NCBI GenBank assembly: GCA_903930085.1
Contig: CAIYXD010000006.1
Span: forward strand, 1 to 15,317
Direction of reading: 5' to 3'
Source: an uncultured Flavobacteriia bacterium
GTDB lineage: Bacteria > Bacteroidota > Bacteroidia > Flavobacteriales_D > Crocinitomicaceae
DNA: 15,317 bases
Positions 14,027 to 15,317 of this stretch are shown here, one piece after another. The notes beneath the pieces are model-generated. The model saw only the letters and a program-made list of their open reading frames with translations. It did no database searches and was not told the DNA's origin. Numbering within the stretch: the stretch's first letter is position 1; every line of letters starts with the position of its first letter. Position numbers and translations under genes: made by a program.

Positions 14027-15226
14027 ATGCCGAAATTATCGCAGAAGGCAATTGACATGCCTGCATCTCCAATTCGTAAATTGGTTCCTTACGCTGAAAT
14101 AGCTAAAAAACAAGGGAAAATTGTTTACCACTTGAATATCGGTCAGCCAGATATAGAAACACCTGAAGTTGCTTTAAATGCAATCAAAAATATGGATCGT
14201 AAGGTAATTGAATACAGCCATTCCGCGGGATTTGAAAGCTATAGAAATGGGTTGTCTGCCTATTACAAAAAAACTGGAATCAATGTGGATCCAGAAGATA
14301 TTTTGATAACGACAGGAGGTTCAGAAGCACTTATTTTTGGATTTATGACAACGTGCGATCCTGGCGATGAAGTAATTATTCCTGAACCTTTTTATGCGAA
14401 TTACAATGGGTTCGCTGTGATGGCTGGCTTGAATGTTGTTCCAGTTACATCGACTATAGAAACGGGTTTTGCATTGCCACCAGTGGAAGAAATCGAGAAG
14501 AAAATTACCTCAAAAACGAAGGCAATTGTAATCTGTAATCCTGGAAACCCAACTGGGTATTTATATTCGAAAGAAGAATTGGATCAATTGGCGGCAATTG
14601 TTAAAAAACACGACCTCATCTTGTTTGCGGATGAAGTTTACCGTGAATTCTGCTACGATGGTGCGATTCCATTCTCCGTAATGAATTTGGAAGGATTGGA
14701 AAATAATGTTATCATGATTGATTCCGTTTCCAAGCGTTATTCTATGTGCGGTGCTCGAATCGGTGCATTGATCACAAAAAACAGAGAAATTATGGCTGCT
14801 GCGCTGAAATTTGGCCAAGCGCGTTTATCTCCTCCAACAATCGATCAAATAGCATCTGAAGCGGCTCTAAATACACCACAATCTTATTTTGATGATGTTG
14901 TTGCAGAATATGTTGAAAGAAGAAATATCATGGTTAATGGTTTGAATAAAATACCTGGTGTTTATTGTCCAAATCCGAGCGGTGCATTTTATTGTGTTGC
15001 TAAATTTCCGGTGGACGATGCAGAGAAATTTTGCCAATGGTTATTGGAAGATTTCGAGTTTGAAGGTCAAACGGTTATGATGGCGCCAGCAAATGGTTTT
15101 TATTCTACGAAAGGCGCAGGCATGCAAGAAGCAAGAATTGCATATGTTTTGAACCAAGAATCGTTGAAGAAAGCAGTAATTTGTCTAGAAGAAGCGCTGA
15201 AAGTATATCCTGGAAGAACCATTTAA
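14027..15226 (+). CDS. PLP-dependent class I/II aminotransferase (aspartate/aromatic aminotransferase-like)
   Basis: This is a 399-residue fold-type I pyridoxal-phosphate aminotransferase, cytoplasmic, exchanging an amino group between an amino acid and a 2-oxo acid. Visible features are the N-terminal SPIRKLVPYA and GQPDIETP segments, TTGGSEAL for cofactor phosphate binding, Asn174 in CNPGNPTGY, the FADEVYREF strand carrying the PLP-pyridine Asp, the Schiff-base lysine Lys236 in DSVSKRYSMCGARIG, and the C-terminal substrate-carboxylate Arg in EARIAYVLN. It belongs to the large AspB/aromatic aminotransferase group, in which substrate cannot be read from sequence alone; aspartate, alanine or aromatic amino acids are all possible. 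It has its own promoter candidate and a terminator 20-30 nt downstream, so it is probably monocistronic. Confidence 0.93.
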   Translation: MPKLSQKAIDMPASPIRKLVPYAEIAKKQGKIVYHLNIGQPDIETPEVALNAIKNMDRKVIEYSHSAGFESYRNGLSAYYKKTGINVDPEDILITTGGSEALIFGFMTTCDPGDEVIIPEPFYANYNGFAVMAGLNVVPVTSTIETGFALPPVEEIEKKITSKTKAIVICNPGNPTGYLYSKEELDQLAAIVKKHDLILFADEVYREFCYDGAIPFSVMNLEGLENNVIMIDSVSKRYSMCGARIGALITKNREIMAAALKFGQARLSPPTIDQIASEAALNTPQSYFDDVVAEYVERRNIMVNGLNKIPGVYCPNPSGAFYCVAKFPVDDAEKFCQWLLEDFEFEGQTVMMAPANGFYSTKGAGMQEARIAYVLNQESLKKAVICLEEALKVYPGRTI

Positions 15227-15245
15227 GAGTACCAAAAAAGATATC

Positions 15246-15273
15246 AAAAACGCTCCGATTGGGGCTTTTTTTT
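15246..15273 (+). terminator. Rho-independent terminator after aminotransferase
   Basis: GCTCC (15252-15256) pairs with GGGGC (15261-15265), including one G-U pair, across a GATT loop. Eight T residues follow directly and an A-run precedes, giving a normal intrinsic terminator. The 44 bases after it to the window end show no gene. Confidence 0.8.
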
Positions 15274-15317
15274 GTGCCTTATATTTAGTCTTAAAATTTC
15301 GATACCACTTTTTGCAA

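Noticed and set aside
1..15317. CRISPR arrays, transposases, prophage genes, tRNA or rRNA
   Set aside because: I found no regularly spaced repeats, no recombinase motifs and no tRNA-like or rRNA-like sequence on either strand by eye.

Overview
The window is AT-rich chromosomal DNA from a Bacteroidota bacterium, most likely order Flavobacteriales and perhaps Fluviicola/Crocinitomicaceae-like. That placement is inferred from the gene content, a C-terminal type IX secretion (T9SS) sorting domain on a secreted peptidase, a bS16 protein with a long C-terminal extension, promoter elements of the Bacteroidota type (TAnnTTTG at -7) and mostly weak Shine-Dalgarno sites. It looks like ordinary chromosome. 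I saw no insertion sequence, prophage gene, CRISPR array, tRNA or rRNA.

Layout: (1) 1-2671, minus strand: the start of a complex I operon, nuoA-nuoB-nuoC-nuoD, with the first codons of a probable nuoE at the left edge. (2) 2672-3015: an AT-rich intergenic stretch holding the likely nuoA promoter. (3) 3016-3573, plus: a thioredoxin-fold protein with a single active-site cysteine. (4) 3635-5614, minus: a translation/RNA-modification operon, rpsP-rimM-trmN6-like. The bS16 protein carries a strongly acidic repetitive tail. (5) 5769-6773, plus: a helix-turn-helix regulator-like protein of a Bacteroidota-type family, transcribed divergently from rpsP. (6) 6970-8181, plus: an exported protein with a TolB-N/CsgG-like N-terminal domain and a probable outer-membrane beta-sheet C-terminal part, followed by a strong terminator. 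(7) 8285-13141, plus: an exported S9 prolyl-oligopeptidase/DPP-IV-like peptidase, a GNAT acetyltransferase that overlaps it by 4 nt, and an M1 aminopeptidase with a T9SS sorting domain. (8) 13156-13944, minus: a lipoprotein D-Ala-D-Ala dipeptidase (M15D, VanX/DdpX-like). (9) 14027-15226, plus: a PLP-dependent aminotransferase with a clear terminator behind it.

Functionally, the left part is core respiration and translation. The right part is rich in peptide-degrading enzymes placed outside the cytoplasm (S9, M1, M15), next to an aminotransferase that could use the amino acids released; that link is inference from proximity. No dramatic new system is evident. The most interesting items are the acidic repeat tail on bS16, a terminator-like hairpin facing the wrong way between two plus-strand genes, the two-domain TolB-N-like/outer-membrane protein, a terminator only 17 nt ahead of the S9 peptidase gene, and a near-identical promoter core in front of nuoA, rpsP and the aminotransferase.
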